A stretch of 64,000 nucleotides of DNA from an uncultured Thermoguttaceae bacterium (GCA_938084835.1 CALKER010000010.1:62001-126000), one strand, 5' to 3'. Positions 20,796 through 30,688 are shown, counted from the stretch's first letter. Made by a program: numbers and translations. Notes: generated from the letters alone by a model not told the origin.

Positions 20796-22205
20796 ATGAT
20801 TTCCCTAACGAGTCGGGAGCATTTTGCTCGCTCGCGGAGCTTTTTGTTTTTTGAGGAGGGTCCCACCCTTCGTCCGTACGGACTCCGTTTTTGGCTGGCA
20901 TATGTGGCTAATTTTCTGGTGTGCGTCGCCACCAATACCCTGGTGCGCTATGCAGACTTTGTCCGCGAGATTGGGGGCAGCTCTTGGGAGCTTGGCTGGA
21001 TTGTGGGGCTGGGTACGCTGGGAAGTCTCGGAGTGCGATTTTTCCTGGGTAGGGCTGCCGACCGGCACGGCGCTGAGAAGGTCTGGATTGCCTCTTTAAT
21101 TCTCTTCGCCCTGGCCTGCTTCGCCCATTTGGGGGTCAACAACCCTCACGGATTCGGGATTTACTTTTGGCGACTAGTCTTTAGTGCGGCACTGGCCGGA
21201 ATCATGGGAGCCTCCACGACCTTCATTTCTCGGGGAGCGGGCCCCCAGCGAATGGCAGAATTGATCGGCATGTTGGGGACTTCCGGTTTCCTTGGAGTAA
21301 TCGTGGGAACCCAAATGGGGGATTTTATCGCCGTCAATATTCATAACGTGCGATTAATCTTCGTCGTTGGTGGTGCTTTGACCCTAGTTGCGGGGTGTTT
21401 TGCCTGGGCGGCATCGGTGGGTATTGAACAGGCCCCGATTCGCACCCGGGCTTCCGCCTCGCGCGTGCTGCGAAGGTTTTCCCACCACTCTTTCATCATC
21501 CTCGGGGTGGTAATGGGTATGGGGCTAGGCTTGCCCCCGGTGTTCTTACCGGCAATGGCGCATAGCTGGGGTGTCGAACGGATAGGACTTTTTTTCGCCG
21601 TTTATGCCCCTGTGGCTGTGATAACTCGAGTTGTTACCCGTGGTATTTTTACAAGGTACGACCTGCGGCTATTGGCCGCCGGCAGCATGATGGCCATCGT
21701 CCTCGGGCATTTGCTTCTGATCGTTGTCCAGAGTGAATGGGGCCTGGTAATTCCAGCGGTGGTCTTCGGAGTGGGGCATGCAATTTTATACCCCTCAGTC
21801 GTATCCCTCGGCGCTACTCGTTTCCCAGAGCGGTGTCGGGGCCTGGGGACAAATCTTATGATGGCAGCTTCGGACTTGGGAGTAGTCTCGGGCGGTCCGC
21901 TGGCCGCGGTATTGCTTGCGACTGCTGCGCGCTTTGGGTTGCCTCAGTACCCCACTATGGTAGGGTCTATGAGTATAGTGCTGACCTTGGGCACAATTGT
22001 TTTTCTTGCGACAGCTCCTCGCCCACGTTCGCGGCGGTCCGGTCTCGTTATCAAACGGGGCACTCCTGCCTGGGCCCAAGAGGCTGCCACTAGCTTGCCT
22101 GCGGCGCAAGTCTTCAGTGCATTTGGTTCCGATAAAATTCCCACCCGAATTCCTCGATCGGAGGGACCGAAATCGGTTGTACCGGAAAAGGCTTTGACGG
22201 TTTAA
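20796..22205 (+). CDS. major facilitator superfamily transporter
   Basis: A 469-residue hydrophobic protein with about 12 predicted membrane segments. After a soluble N-terminal stretch of ~30 residues, the first helix starts at RFWLAYVANFLVCVATNTLV. The loop between helices 2 and 3 reads GRAADRHGAEKVW, matching the MFS motif A (G-x3-D-R-x-G-x-[RK]). The C-terminal ~60 residues are polar and cytoplasmic. The substrate cannot be inferred, as no dedicated neighbour suggests one. The ATG at 20796 follows TTGAGG. Confidence 0.85.
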   Translation: MISLTSREHFARSRSFLFFEEGPTLRPYGLRFWLAYVANFLVCVATNTLVRYADFVREIGGSSWELGWIVGLGTLGSLGVRFFLGRAADRHGAEKVWIASLILFALACFAHLGVNNPHGFGIYFWRLVFSAALAGIMGASTTFISRGAGPQRMAELIGMLGTSGFLGVIVGTQMGDFIAVNIHNVRLIFVVGGALTLVAGCFAWAASVGIEQAPIRTRASASRVLRRFSHHSFIILGVVMGMGLGLPPVFLPAMAHSWGVERIGLFFAVYAPVAVITRVVTRGIFTRYDLRLLAAGSMMAIVLGHLLLIVVQSEWGLVIPAVVFGVGHAILYPSVVSLGATRFPERCRGLGTNLMMAASDLGVVSGGPLAAVLLATAARFGLPQYPTMVGSMSIVLTLGTIVFLATAPRPRSRRSGLVIKRGTPAWAQEAATSLPAAQVFSAFGSDKIPTRIPRSEGPKSVVPEKALTV

Positions 22206-22712
22206 AGGCAAAAGTAAGCCAAATTTGTAATATGGATCGGACCTGTGCACCTGTTTGGGTAGAGGCGATAAATATCGGGCCGACTGGGTAACTTCCGGCA
22301 ATGTTTTGCTTTTCCCTTGTTCCATCGCTCGGAATCCCGCGGACTGCCAGTCTCGTCACCGGTTCCCGCGCAGACGGCTCGGAACTTCCCAGAGACACGG
22401 CCTCAAACGAGGTTGGGCTTTTAATTTATAAAAGTCTTCATATACCGTCCTGGCCACCGTCTGAAGGCTTTTTCGTCGGAACGGCTTTCAAGCATTGAGA
22501 TGGCAAACCTCGCACCAACCAGGCCCCGCTAGAGGTCTAAGCGGGATCATCCTTTTGCGGAAACCGTGCATGCAAGCGGATCGTGGCAGCAAGTTACTGA
22601 AAGACGAAGCGGTGGGAGTGGATAAGGACGTTCCCGAGCTTTCCAAAGGGTTCGACCAATTTAACGCGACACTAGGTTTCTTTGAAATCGATCTCGAGAC
22701 CTTAGTGGGTCC
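22206..22712. other. convergent intergenic region
   Basis: About 500 bp between the 3' ends of the MFS gene (plus) and the epimerase gene (minus). No gene and no obvious terminator with a T-run is visible. Confidence 0.4.
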
Positions 22713-23678
22713 TCAGCTGAGCCTAAAGCCGGGGGCATCCGTCCTCGCAAGTTGCGTGAAGTAACCGATAGATCGGCGGAGCCCCTCTGCTAGACTAATT
22801 AGCGGTCGATAATTCAGGATTTTTTCCGCGAGGGTTATGTCCGCCATGCTGTGACGGATATCTCCGGGCCGAGGCGGATCGAACTGCGGTGTAATCTTTC
22901 GTCCCAAAAGTTCTTCTAAAACTCGGAGCAATTCCAGCAGGCTGATTGCTTTTCCTGTCGCGATGTTTAGGACCTGACCATCGGCCGCGGAGGACTCCAT
23001 GGCCAGAAGGTTTGCTCGAACTACATCTTCCACGTAGGTGAAATCTCGGGACTGTTCCCCATCCCCGTAGATCACCGGCTGCCGCCCGGAAAGTATCGCT
23101 GTTATGAACCGAGGAATAACTGCGGCGTAAGGGCTTTCGGGATCTTGTCGCGGCCCAAAAACGTTGAAGTACCTGAGTGCCACCGTGGGAAGTCCGTAGG
23201 TGACATAAAACGCCTGGCAATAGATTTCCCCGGCCAGCTTAGCAGCCCCGTAAGGTGACATGGGTTTTGGAAGATCTGTCTCGCGTTTGGCTGCGGTGGG
23301 TTGATCTCCGTACACTGCCGAGGAACTTGCATATATAACCCGCTTCACGCGGGCACGTCGTGCGGCCTCTAGCACAGTGATCGTGCCGGTCGCGCACGCA
23401 GTGTGGCTTTCAAACGGCGCCTCCACGCTTCTGGGTACGGATGCCAACGCGGCCAAGTGAAACACATACTCAACGCCGTGCATTAGATCCTCGATTAAGG
23501 ACTCATCGCACACATCCCCCGCTAAAAATTCCACGGCCCCTAAGACCGCCTCCAAGTTAGTGAGTCGACCGGTGCTCAGATTGTCAATTACGCGGACATG
23601 ATGTCCCCGCTCCACAAGGGCTTCGACCAAATGGGACCCAATAAAGCCGGCTCCGCCAGTAACAAGACAAACGGCCAT
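22713..23678 (-). CDS. NAD-dependent sugar-nucleotide epimerase/dehydratase (extended SDR)
   Basis: A 321-residue extended short-chain dehydrogenase. The NAD-binding motif TGGAGFIGSHLVEAL is at the N-terminus, followed by VIDNLSTG, YVFHLAALASVPRSVEAP, the catalytic YxxxK (MSPYGAAKLAGE), RYFNVFGPRQDP and SRDFTYVEDVVRAN. This matches UDP-glucose/UDP-N-acetylglucosamine 4-epimerases (GalE/WbpP-like), which supply sugars for surface polysaccharide; the exact substrate is uncertain. The frame extends 15 codons upstream, but the ATG at 23678 gives the standard N-terminus close to the Rossmann motif. Confidence 0.88.
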   Translation of the reverse strand: MAVCLVTGGAGFIGSHLVEALVERGHHVRVIDNLSTGRLTNLEAVLGAVEFLAGDVCDESLIEDLMHGVEYVFHLAALASVPRSVEAPFESHTACATGTITVLEAARRARVKRVIYASSSAVYGDQPTAAKRETDLPKPMSPYGAAKLAGEIYCQAFYVTYGLPTVALRYFNVFGPRQDPESPYAAVIPRFITAILSGRQPVIYGDGEQSRDFTYVEDVVRANLLAMESSAADGQVLNIATGKAISLLELLRVLEELLGRKITPQFDPPRPGDIRHSMADITLAEKILNYRPLISLAEGLRRSIGYFTQLARTDAPGFRLS

Positions 23679-23992
23679 GATGCACGCCCCTGAAATTTGA
23701 GAATCTAAGTCTCCAGCTGCCAACGCAGCTCCACACCGTCCCGGCCCAAAAACGGGAGCATCCGAACGGTGGAAAACTTTGCCTCAGGCAGTCCAAACTG
23801 CGAAACCGATGTTCCTTTTTTGCCCCGCAGTCCCAAAATTTACCGCTCCTAGGTGCAGCGCTTAACCAGGGAAAACTCTGAATTTCCGTAAAGCGTTAAA
23901 GGTAAGCCCCTGAGGGGTGGGCTTATCCAGACAAGTTCCTCCAACCGGTCCAGAACCCCCTCCTTTGGCAAGGAATGCCCCCCTCCAAAGGA
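23679..23992. other. short gene-free spacer
   Basis: About 310 bp between the epimerase and GspF-like genes. Nothing recognised. Confidence 0.35.
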
Positions 23993-25045
23993 CTAAATTA
24001 CCCCCAAAGCCCCTAGATAGAAGGATGCAAGACGAAAGATAAAGAAAATTAGGATTCCTGCGATCAAGGCCCAAATCACCCAGCCGGCTACGACGGACAG
24101 TTGCTTCCACGCATGAGCGGCCTGTTCGTAGAGTTGTGCTGCCAGGTGATCCAAAGCTTCCGGAAGTTGGCCGGAGATTTCCCCGTTTTCAACGGTCTCT
24201 AGAAAGAAATCCGGAAACGCCCGCGACTTGCGGAGGGACTCGGCAAGCGAATTACCATCACGGAGGGACTCAAGAACCGTGGGCAGACTTTCGAGATAAT
24301 GGCCGTGATTGGTACTCCGAAAGGCCAGGCGGACGGCCTGGAGGACGTCCATTCCGGAGTCAAGGGTGCGAGAAAGAGCCCACGCCACGTGGCCCAAAAG
24401 GAGTGTTTCTGTTGCCCCCCCGACAAAAGGGATTCGCAGCAGGAACTTTTGAAGGGGCCAGATCCATTGGACCCCCGCCCGAAACGCTCGTACACCGAGG
24501 TAGATGCACCCCGCAAAAACCAGGAGGATCAAGACATACTGCACGAAGCCCCACCTCCCCAAGAGTCCGAAACCGAGGGGGTCGGCCTCAATACCGCGTG
24601 AGGCCGCCAACTCCCCGAACACCAAAATGAACAAACCAACAATTGCCAAGCCGATCACAAGCTCCGTAAGCGGAAAGAAAATGGCTGAGACAAACGCGCG
24701 TGTTCGGCTCTTGGCTTCGCGATAGTGGGCAGCTAATGCCGAAAGCGTTTCCGGGAGTCGGCCGGTTAGCTCGCCCACGCCAACCAGTTCTACAAAAATT
24801 GGGGGGAAGAAATCACCGCATCGGCGAAGAGCCTCGTAAAGGGTATCGCCCTGGGAAATGCGATCCGAGATAGCACGAATATGATTGCGCATAACGGAGC
24901 GGTAATGACTAGCAGTTTCACGCTTCAGAGCCTGATAAAGGTCAATTCCGGCCTGAAGATTAAGCCCTAACCGAAAGGCGAATCGCTCAAGCTCAGTTTT
25001 TGATGCGTGAGGTTGGAAAATGTCGCGGAGAACTTGTCCCACCAT
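23993..25045 (-). CDS. type II secretion/type IV pilus GspF-PilC family membrane protein
   Basis: A 350-residue protein with two repeated T2SF domains. The first contains FAFRLGLNLQAGIDLYQALKRE and ELVGVGELTGRLPETLSALAAHY. The second contains HVAWALSRTLDSGMDVLQAVRLAF and ETVENGEISGQLPEALDHLAAQLYEQA. Three hydrophobic segments follow the family pattern (AFVSAIFFPLTELVIGLAIVG, YVLILLVFAGCIYLG and a final WVIWALIAGILIFFIF). Such proteins form the inner-membrane platform of type II secretion or type IV pilus machines. No GspE, GspD or pilin genes are adjacent, so it is an orphan here. The frame opens at a GTG at 25099; I prefer the ATG at 25045, but neither has a clear ribosome binding site. Confidence 0.85.
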   Translation of the reverse strand: MVGQVLRDIFQPHASKTELERFAFRLGLNLQAGIDLYQALKRETASHYRSVMRNHIRAISDRISQGDTLYEALRRCGDFFPPIFVELVGVGELTGRLPETLSALAAHYREAKSRTRAFVSAIFFPLTELVIGLAIVGLFILVFGELAASRGIEADPLGFGLLGRWGFVQYVLILLVFAGCIYLGVRAFRAGVQWIWPLQKFLLRIPFVGGATETLLLGHVAWALSRTLDSGMDVLQAVRLAFRSTNHGHYLESLPTVLESLRDGNSLAESLRKSRAFPDFFLETVENGEISGQLPEALDHLAAQLYEQAAHAWKQLSVVAGWVIWALIAGILIFFIFRLASFYLGALGVI

Positions 25046-25223
25046 CGTGACAAACGACAAATCGTTGGCTTCTCCCCGAGGAAAAGAGGAACAGGGCACA
25101 CGGGCTAACGTGATTCGGCTCCCTCGGGGGAAAATTATCCTAAGCTGTGCTTTCCGCTAAGTTGCAAGATGCCATACAGACATCTGTGACAGCTCGTAGC
25201 TGGAAGAGCCTAGTATCATTCGG

Positions 25224-26744
25224 TTAAAGGAATTTAAACAACACCGCCGTCTGATCATCGCGGGCGGGTTCCCCTCGACAGAATTCTTTCACCCGCCGAA
25301 AGATCTCGTCCAAAATCGCTTGCGAGGGAAGGTGGTGGCACTCCCGCAGGATGTCGTATATGCGGTGTTTTCCGAAAGCCTCCCCTTCCGGATTGGTGGC
25401 CTCCCAGATCCCGTCAGTAGTAAGCAGCATCAAATCGTTTTTGTTGAACTGGACTTTTGGCCCAAGGCGAAATCGCTCGCCCGGCAGAATGCCCAAGGCC
25501 AATCCAGTGCTTTGGAGCTCTTCGAAGACGCCCCGGTCGGGGCGGTAAATAATCGGCGGATCGTGCCCTGCGTTGACGTACTCCATAGTCCGTTCGTTTG
25601 TATCAATGAGGGCATAGAACATGGTGATGAAGCGGTCGTCCTCAGTCGTCCGTTCCAATAGGTTGTTGAGCAGGTACATCATATGCTCCGGGTCCTCGGT
25701 GTATTGCTCCAAGGTGTTCAGCATTGCTTTTGCCGAGGACATGACAATGGCCGGCCCTACCCCGTGAGCGGATACATCGCCGATCGATACTCCCAGTTTT
25801 CCGCTTCGTGGCCGGCTGAAATCAAAGAGGTCTCCGCCGATATCAGCGCAAAATTCAATTCGGGCTGCAATATCCATACCTTCGATCTTGGGAGGACGAT
25901 CCGGGAGCATTGTCAGCTGGACGCCCCGGGCAATTCGCATCTCCTGTTGAACGCGCTCGTTTTGCAGCCGTTCCTCTTCCAAACGTTTCCTAGTGGTTAT
26001 GTCACGAATAATTGCGATGAGTGCGGCCTCTTGACCTCTGGCATCCCGTGTTTTTGTGACGGAAACTTCCAGGTAAATTTCCTCTTCATTAGGAAACCGC
26101 AGCTTCACTTCTTTGTCCCGAATGTGTCCTTGGGTGCGAAGCTGTTCCTTAACGGCAGGAATATCCTCGGGGGGGAACAGAAGCGAAAACATATCCTCTC
26201 CCAAGGCCTCGAGGCTGGGTAAGCGGAAGATCCGTTCCGCTCCCTCGTTAAACATCATGATCACGCCGTCCAAGTCGGCGGTGATAATGGCGTCACCCGA
26301 AATGGCCAGTACCGTGTCAAGATAGACGCGGAGGTAATTTATGTTTTCCCGGGTCTGCTCCTTATCGGATATATCAGTAATTACACCTATATAGTGATTC
26401 GCCTGACTTGCGGTAGCAAACAACAGTCGAGCGGGGAAAGTGGCTCCCGTAGCGCGGACAAGCTCGGCAGTCGTCTCGGCCCTACCCCGATCCTGAAGTT
26501 CGCGAAGAAACCTTTCCCCCTCCTCGGATCGCTGAAAAAGTTGAGAAAGATTCATCCGTCCCGCTACGCTTTCGGAGGTATAACCGAAAAGTCGTTCGCT
26601 GCTTGAAGGCCACCCCCGAATGACGCCCTCCGCATCGATGTAGGCAACACAGCTGTAGACTTCCTGCAATAGCCCTCCAATCACTTCCAGCATGCGGTGG
26701 ACAACCCGCTGGTCGTGAGTTTCCTCGGCGACTTCCGGTGGCAT
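25224..26744 (-). CDS. PAS-PAS-SpoIIE/RsbU-type PP2C phosphatase
   Basis: A 506-residue signalling protein. Two PAS domains come first: one at about residues 20-125 (CVAYIDAEGVIRGWPSSSERLFGY), one at about 140-255 (DAIITADLDGVIMMFNEGAERIFR, ending in IAIIRDITTRKRLEEER). A coiled helix leads to the SpoIIE/PP2C catalytic domain with QLTMLPDRPP, ADIGGDLFDF (metal-binding Asp), GDVSAHGVGPAIVMSSAKAML, YVNAGHDPPI and the terminal ARDDQTAVLFKF. Such RsbU-like proteins sense a signal and dephosphorylate an anti-sigma-factor antagonist. There is no membrane segment, and no partner STAS or kinase gene lies next to it. The ATG at 26744 follows GAGGGTG. A candidate promoter lies at 26815-26842. Confidence 0.92.
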   Translation of the reverse strand: MPPEVAEETHDQRVVHRMLEVIGGLLQEVYSCVAYIDAEGVIRGWPSSSERLFGYTSESVAGRMNLSQLFQRSEEGERFLRELQDRGRAETTAELVRATGATFPARLLFATASQANHYIGVITDISDKEQTRENINYLRVYLDTVLAISGDAIITADLDGVIMMFNEGAERIFRLPSLEALGEDMFSLLFPPEDIPAVKEQLRTQGHIRDKEVKLRFPNEEEIYLEVSVTKTRDARGQEAALIAIIRDITTRKRLEEERLQNERVQQEMRIARGVQLTMLPDRPPKIEGMDIAARIEFCADIGGDLFDFSRPRSGKLGVSIGDVSAHGVGPAIVMSSAKAMLNTLEQYTEDPEHMMYLLNNLLERTTEDDRFITMFYALIDTNERTMEYVNAGHDPPIIYRPDRGVFEELQSTGLALGILPGERFRLGPKVQFNKNDLMLLTTDGIWEATNPEGEAFGKHRIYDILRECHHLPSQAILDEIFRRVKEFCRGEPARDDQTAVLFKFL

Positions 26745-26814
26745 ACTTAGGCACCCTCGAGCTTAGGAAGATGACCTACAAATGAATCCACTGAAAAAGC
26801 CAAAATGCTACAAA

Positions 26815-26842
26815 ATAATACCAACCAGCTAACATTTTACAA
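26815..26842 (-). promoter_or_regulatory. candidate sigma70-type promoter of the PAS-SpoIIE gene
   Basis: On the minus strand, TTGTAA (26837-26842) and TATTAT (26815-26820) are 16 bases apart in an A/T-rich stretch, about 70 bp upstream of the start codon. The match is 4/6 and 5/6 to the consensus. Confidence 0.4.
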
Positions 26843-26899
26843 TCTTGGCCCAGCAAATAAACAGGTTGTTCTTCCAAGGAATTCATGATTTTAGCTTGG

Positions 26900-26923
26900 A
26901 GTCGAGTTCGAAGGGACTCGACT
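26900..26923. repeat. perfect 8-bp palindromic hairpin upstream of the phosphatase gene
   Basis: AGTCGAGT and ACTCGACT flank an 8-base loop. It lies about 60 bp upstream of the candidate -35. It could be an operator or the end of another transcript; no T-run follows on either strand. Confidence 0.5.
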
Positions 26924-27441
26924 AGCCTTTCCCCCTGTCACATCCGATCAGTTTCAGTATTCAGTTTATAGTCTTCGAAGTGGTAGGTCATTCCGGGCGC
27001 TTTTTCTTTGCTTCTCCCTTTGTAAAGTAACACAGGCCTTACTCGTAATTTGCAAAAGGTTGAGTTCAGATACTCAATTCGGGCAGGAGATCGGTAGGCT
27101 CGGGCGGTTCAGGCGTCTCCTCGCCCAGCTGTCATGCGGAATCCGGGTCAACCCGGGGTGATACTACAGAGCCCATGGGATGTTTGATGAAGCCTCTCTT
27201 CGAGCTAATTGGGCAAATAAGCATCCAGGGTCATGTTGCGGTATTAACCGTTATCGCACCGCCGGCGATGCCTGGCTGACACCGACGAGATCTGGCCGCC
27301 AGTCGAAGATTCGTTGGCAACACCTTATAGACCAGGGTTGCCTCCTGTGTGTTAAGCCCAATCCATTGACTTTGGCGGTTCGACTACACGGTTTCCGGAA
27401 ATCCTTGTCAGCCGGCGGTCGTTCCGGGGAGAAAGCATCGT

Positions 27442-28338
27442 TTAGCCAAATCGGCCCGTAATATAAGCTTCTGTGGTCCGGAGCTTTGGTCGGCTGAAAA
27501 GCTCAACCGTTGGCCCAAATTCGAGGAGTCGGCCGAGATAAAGAAGGGCTGTGAAATCGCTTACCCGCGAGGCCTGCTGCATATTGTGAGTCACAATCAC
27601 CAACGTATATTGACCGGCTAGGCTGTCGAACAGGTCTTCAATCTTTGCCGTAGCCACCGGATCAAGAGCCGAACAGGGTTCGTCGAGTAGCAGTACTTCT
27701 GGATCTCCGGCGATGGCCCGAGCGATACACAGCCGCTGTTGTTGCCCCCCCGAGAGTTCTAGGGCACTGGTATGCAGACGATCTTTTACCTCCTCCCACA
27801 AGGCAGCCGCCCGAAGAGCCCGTTCGCACGCTTGTTCCAAAATGGTTCGGTTTCGAATGCCGTCAATTCTCAGGGGATAGACCACGTTTTCGAAGACACT
27901 CATTGGAAATGGGTTCGGTTTTTGAAAGACCATCCCCATGCGTTTTCGAAGCTCAATCACGTCGTGAGAGGCTGAAAAGATTGATTCACCATGCACGCGG
28001 ATATCACCTTCGTAGCGGACCCCGTCTAAAAGGTCATTCATTCGATTTATCGATCGGATTAAGCTCGACTTCCCGCAGCCGCTAGGCCCGATAATCGCCG
28101 TGATCTTACCACGAGGAATGGCCATGGAAATATCGTGGAGCACCTTTTTTTTTCCATACCACAAGCCGAAGTGGTCCAGCTCGATAATAGCGGGCTCCTT
28201 GGCAAGCCCTGGGTGTACCACCGGAGCTTGCTTGAGATCTTCCTCGAAAAGGTCTAACTGTAGTTGCTCCCACGATTGGGAGTTATTGGCAGGTGGATTT
28301 TCTACTTTATTGATAGTGTGGTTGTGAACAGAGCTCAT
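27442..28338 (-). CDS. pstB: phosphate ABC transporter ATP-binding protein PstB
   Basis: A 298-residue ABC ATPase. An unusual ~45-residue polar N-terminal extension precedes the ATPase core. The core has Walker A GPSGCGKSS, the PstB-typical IRSINRMNDL, GMVFQKPNPFPMSVFENV, the signature LSGGQQQRLCIARA and Walker B VLLLDEPCSALDP, then VIVTHNMQQA. It energises phosphate import with PstC and PstA. The frame opens with a TTG at 28350; I use the ATG at 28338. It lies 490 bp downstream of pstA, which is a large gap for a pst operon, so it may have its own promoter. No phoU follows. Confidence 0.95.
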   Translation of the reverse strand: MSSVHNHTINKVENPPANNSQSWEQLQLDLFEEDLKQAPVVHPGLAKEPAIIELDHFGLWYGKKKVLHDISMAIPRGKITAIIGPSGCGKSSLIRSINRMNDLLDGVRYEGDIRVHGESIFSASHDVIELRKRMGMVFQKPNPFPMSVFENVVYPLRIDGIRNRTILEQACERALRAAALWEEVKDRLHTSALELSGGQQQRLCIARAIAGDPEVLLLDEPCSALDPVATAKIEDLFDSLAGQYTLVIVTHNMQQASRVSDFTALLYLGRLLEFGPTVELFSRPKLRTTEAYITGRFG

Positions 28339-28829
28339 GGCAGAATTCAACCGGGGTGAGTCTCTCCGCTTGTTACCAGAAAAACTTTAGACGACGGGTG
28401 GGGCTTTTCGACCGGAGGTATCATCTGTCCAAGTCGGAAATCCTTAACTCGACTAGCCGCGGTGTATCGACACCACTCCGCACTCGTTCGAGCCCAAACT
28501 CGGTAAGGCTAAATACCCACCTTACTAAAGGCGTAAGCCACATAGACGGCCTGGTTACCTCATGCCGTGAATCAACCTCGTGCTAAAGTTCCTCTCATTC
28601 CCCCACTTGGCTGGGAAATCGAATCCATCAAAAGTCATACTTCTGGGGAGGCGGCTAAATACGGTCGTCCAGGGGGTCTTAGCACGTCGCTCAAGCCAGT
28701 AAATTTTTCCCGGCGATAGCTTGCCCAAATGGCTTTGCACAACGGCAGTCGCTTCCTTTTGTTTTAGCAAGCTGTAGGGGTATTAAAAGAGCCCCCTGAG
28801 CGGAAAACGAGTTTCAGCTGGGTTTTTAG
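28339..28829. other. spacer between pstA and pstB
   Basis: About 490 bp inside the pst cluster. Short frames on both strands lack family features. A segment near 28447-28457 shares CTCGACTAGCC with 26917-26927, possibly by chance. Confidence 0.4.
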
Positions 28830-30629
28830 TTAAAACCGAGCGCCGAGAAAGCGGCGGCGAAGTCGCGCCCGGATGAAAATCGCTGCCAGGTTTAGTGTGA
28901 AGATGATCAGCACAAGCAGCAAAGCAGTCGCAAAAACCATTGGACGTGCCGCTTCCGCATTTTGGCTCTGGAAACCCAGATCGTAAATGTGGAACCCGAG
29001 ATGCATAAAGCTTCTCTCCGGGTGGAAGAAGGGGAACTGATCGTCGATGGGTAATTCCGGAGCCAATTTGACAACACCAACAAGCATAAGTGGCGCCACT
29101 TCGCCGGCGCCGCGCGCCATGGCTAAGATCATTCCTGTCAAAACGCCGGGCATGGCTCGCGGCAAGACCACACGACGGATGGTTTGCCATTTAGTTGCCC
29201 CGCACGCGTAAGAACCTTCGCGCATCGAATTAGGAACGGCCGCCAAAGCTTCCTCGGTTGCCACAATTACAACCGGCAAAGTAAGCAAAGCTAAAGTTAA
29301 AGAGGCCCAAAGAATTCCTCCTGAGCCATAAGTAGGCGCCGGCAGTCGGGCGGAGAAGAACAGTTGATCAATGGTAGCTCCCACCGTGTAACAAAAAAAC
29401 CCTAGGCCAAACACACCGAATACAATGCTGGGCACCCCCGCCAGATTGTTGACGGCAATGCGCACCGCGCTCACCGCCCAGCCTGATTTAGCATATTCGC
29501 GTAGGTACAAAGCGGCGACTACTCCGAAGGGAACAACCCCGATCGACATTAGCAGCGTCATCAACACGGTTCCGAAGATTGCCGGGAACACACCGCCTTC
29601 GCTGTTGGCCTCCCGGGGTTCGTCAGTAAGAAACTCCCACACCCGCGCCCGATAAATGGCGAGCTTTTGCCACCAAAAAAGCCGATTCGGCTGGTAAGCC
29701 CGTACAATGTCGCCCAAGAGCAGCGTGGTCTCCCTTCCGTCAGCCGTGCTTACACGTAAGGCCCATTGCGTAAGACGGTTACGCACAAGCTCAATCTGCT
29801 GGCGGAGCTCGGCTGCTTCGCTCTCTAATGCTGCCTGCAGTTTTTCCCATTCGGCCCTTCCCCGAGCTGCTTCCGGAGACTCTTCGCCGTAATCAAGTTC
29901 GACCTTGCGGAGCTGAAGGCGGGCTTTTTCCATTCGGTGGTTAATCCGGCCCATATCGCGCCACTCGAGCTTGCGCAGCTTTTTCCACAAAGCGAGGGCC
30001 TGCGGATGAACACGTGTCAACTCTTCCCAGACACGTTCTGAGCCTGAGGCAACGACTTGTTCCGCGGTCACAAAATCCTGTAAGAAGCCAAAGAATCTGC
30101 CCCAAGCGCGGCGCTCGAAAACGGTAATTGAAGCGGGATAACTCTCCCCGTCTGAGGCGATTTCAAAGTCACTCACCCAGCGGAAGTGTTCTCCAGTCAA
30201 CTCGTAATTGCCAATGCGCACTAATCGTCGTCGAATGCTGCCGTGGTCACCAAGCAGCCGCTGGGCCTTTTGGCGGATCTCGTCGGGGAGTGTCTCGAGC
30301 AGTGAAGGCTGCGGGACATATCGCTCGACGCGAACCACCTCGCCGCAGACAATGGTGCCGTCGAAAAGTTGGATTTGGACGACATTTCTGGGCCAAAAGG
30401 CGGCGAGGCCTTCCCAAGCAATATAACCAAGTAGAAGGATAATCATTCCCATTGCGACAACAAGGGCCCCCCCGGTAAGCCAAAGCCCGGGTTCGTTATA
30501 AGCAGCAGCGAGCCAAGCCGCAGTGCGAAATTGTTCGCGGCCGCCCGTGATGAAGCTGCCGGGTGGCATTCGCTCAGAGGAAGCTTCTGGACCTGAGAAT
30601 GTTTCCTGTTGCGGAGGGTAACTCATCAT
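28830..30629 (-). CDS. pstA: phosphate ABC transporter permease PstA with large periplasmic insertion
   Basis: A 599-residue permease, about twice the length of E. coli PstA. The first membrane segment lies near residues 47-75 (GLWLTGGALVVAMGMIILLLGYI). A large soluble region (about 80-360) follows, with a charged coiled-coil-like stretch (RLRKVELDYGEESPEAARG...EAAELRQQIELVRNRL). The conserved permease half then contains GVVAALYLREYA, NNLAGVPSIVFGVFGLGFF, the EAA-loop equivalent EEALAAVPNSMREGSYACGATKWQTIRRVVLPRAMPGVLTG, and AMARGAGEVAPLMLVG. It forms the channel with PstC. It starts 59 bp after pstC. Confidence 0.93.
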   Translation of the reverse strand: MMSYPPQQETFSGPEASSERMPPGSFITGGREQFRTAAWLAAAYNEPGLWLTGGALVVAMGMIILLLGYIAWEGLAAFWPRNVVQIQLFDGTIVCGEVVRVERYVPQPSLLETLPDEIRQKAQRLLGDHGSIRRRLVRIGNYELTGEHFRWVSDFEIASDGESYPASITVFERRAWGRFFGFLQDFVTAEQVVASGSERVWEELTRVHPQALALWKKLRKLEWRDMGRINHRMEKARLQLRKVELDYGEESPEAARGRAEWEKLQAALESEAAELRQQIELVRNRLTQWALRVSTADGRETTLLLGDIVRAYQPNRLFWWQKLAIYRARVWEFLTDEPREANSEGGVFPAIFGTVLMTLLMSIGVVPFGVVAALYLREYAKSGWAVSAVRIAVNNLAGVPSIVFGVFGLGFFCYTVGATIDQLFFSARLPAPTYGSGGILWASLTLALLTLPVVIVATEEALAAVPNSMREGSYACGATKWQTIRRVVLPRAMPGVLTGMILAMARGAGEVAPLMLVGVVKLAPELPIDDQFPFFHPERSFMHLGFHIYDLGFQSQNAEAARPMVFATALLLVLIIFTLNLAAIFIRARLRRRFLGARF

Positions 30630-30688
30630 GGCGATGCCCAGATCGCAACGCCGCAGCTATTTTCTACTTTCTTTTTCCATACCCAACG

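Larger units (their letters stand above)
26745..27441. other. upstream region of the phosphatase gene
   Basis: About 700 bp between the 3' end of pstB and the phosphatase start. It holds the candidate promoter and the hairpin listed separately. A plus-strand frame at 27180-27461 is not convincing. Confidence 0.45.

Noticed and set aside
27180..27461. 93-codon plus frame between pstB and the phosphatase gene
   Set aside because: It overlaps the 3' end of pstB on the other strand and shows no motif.
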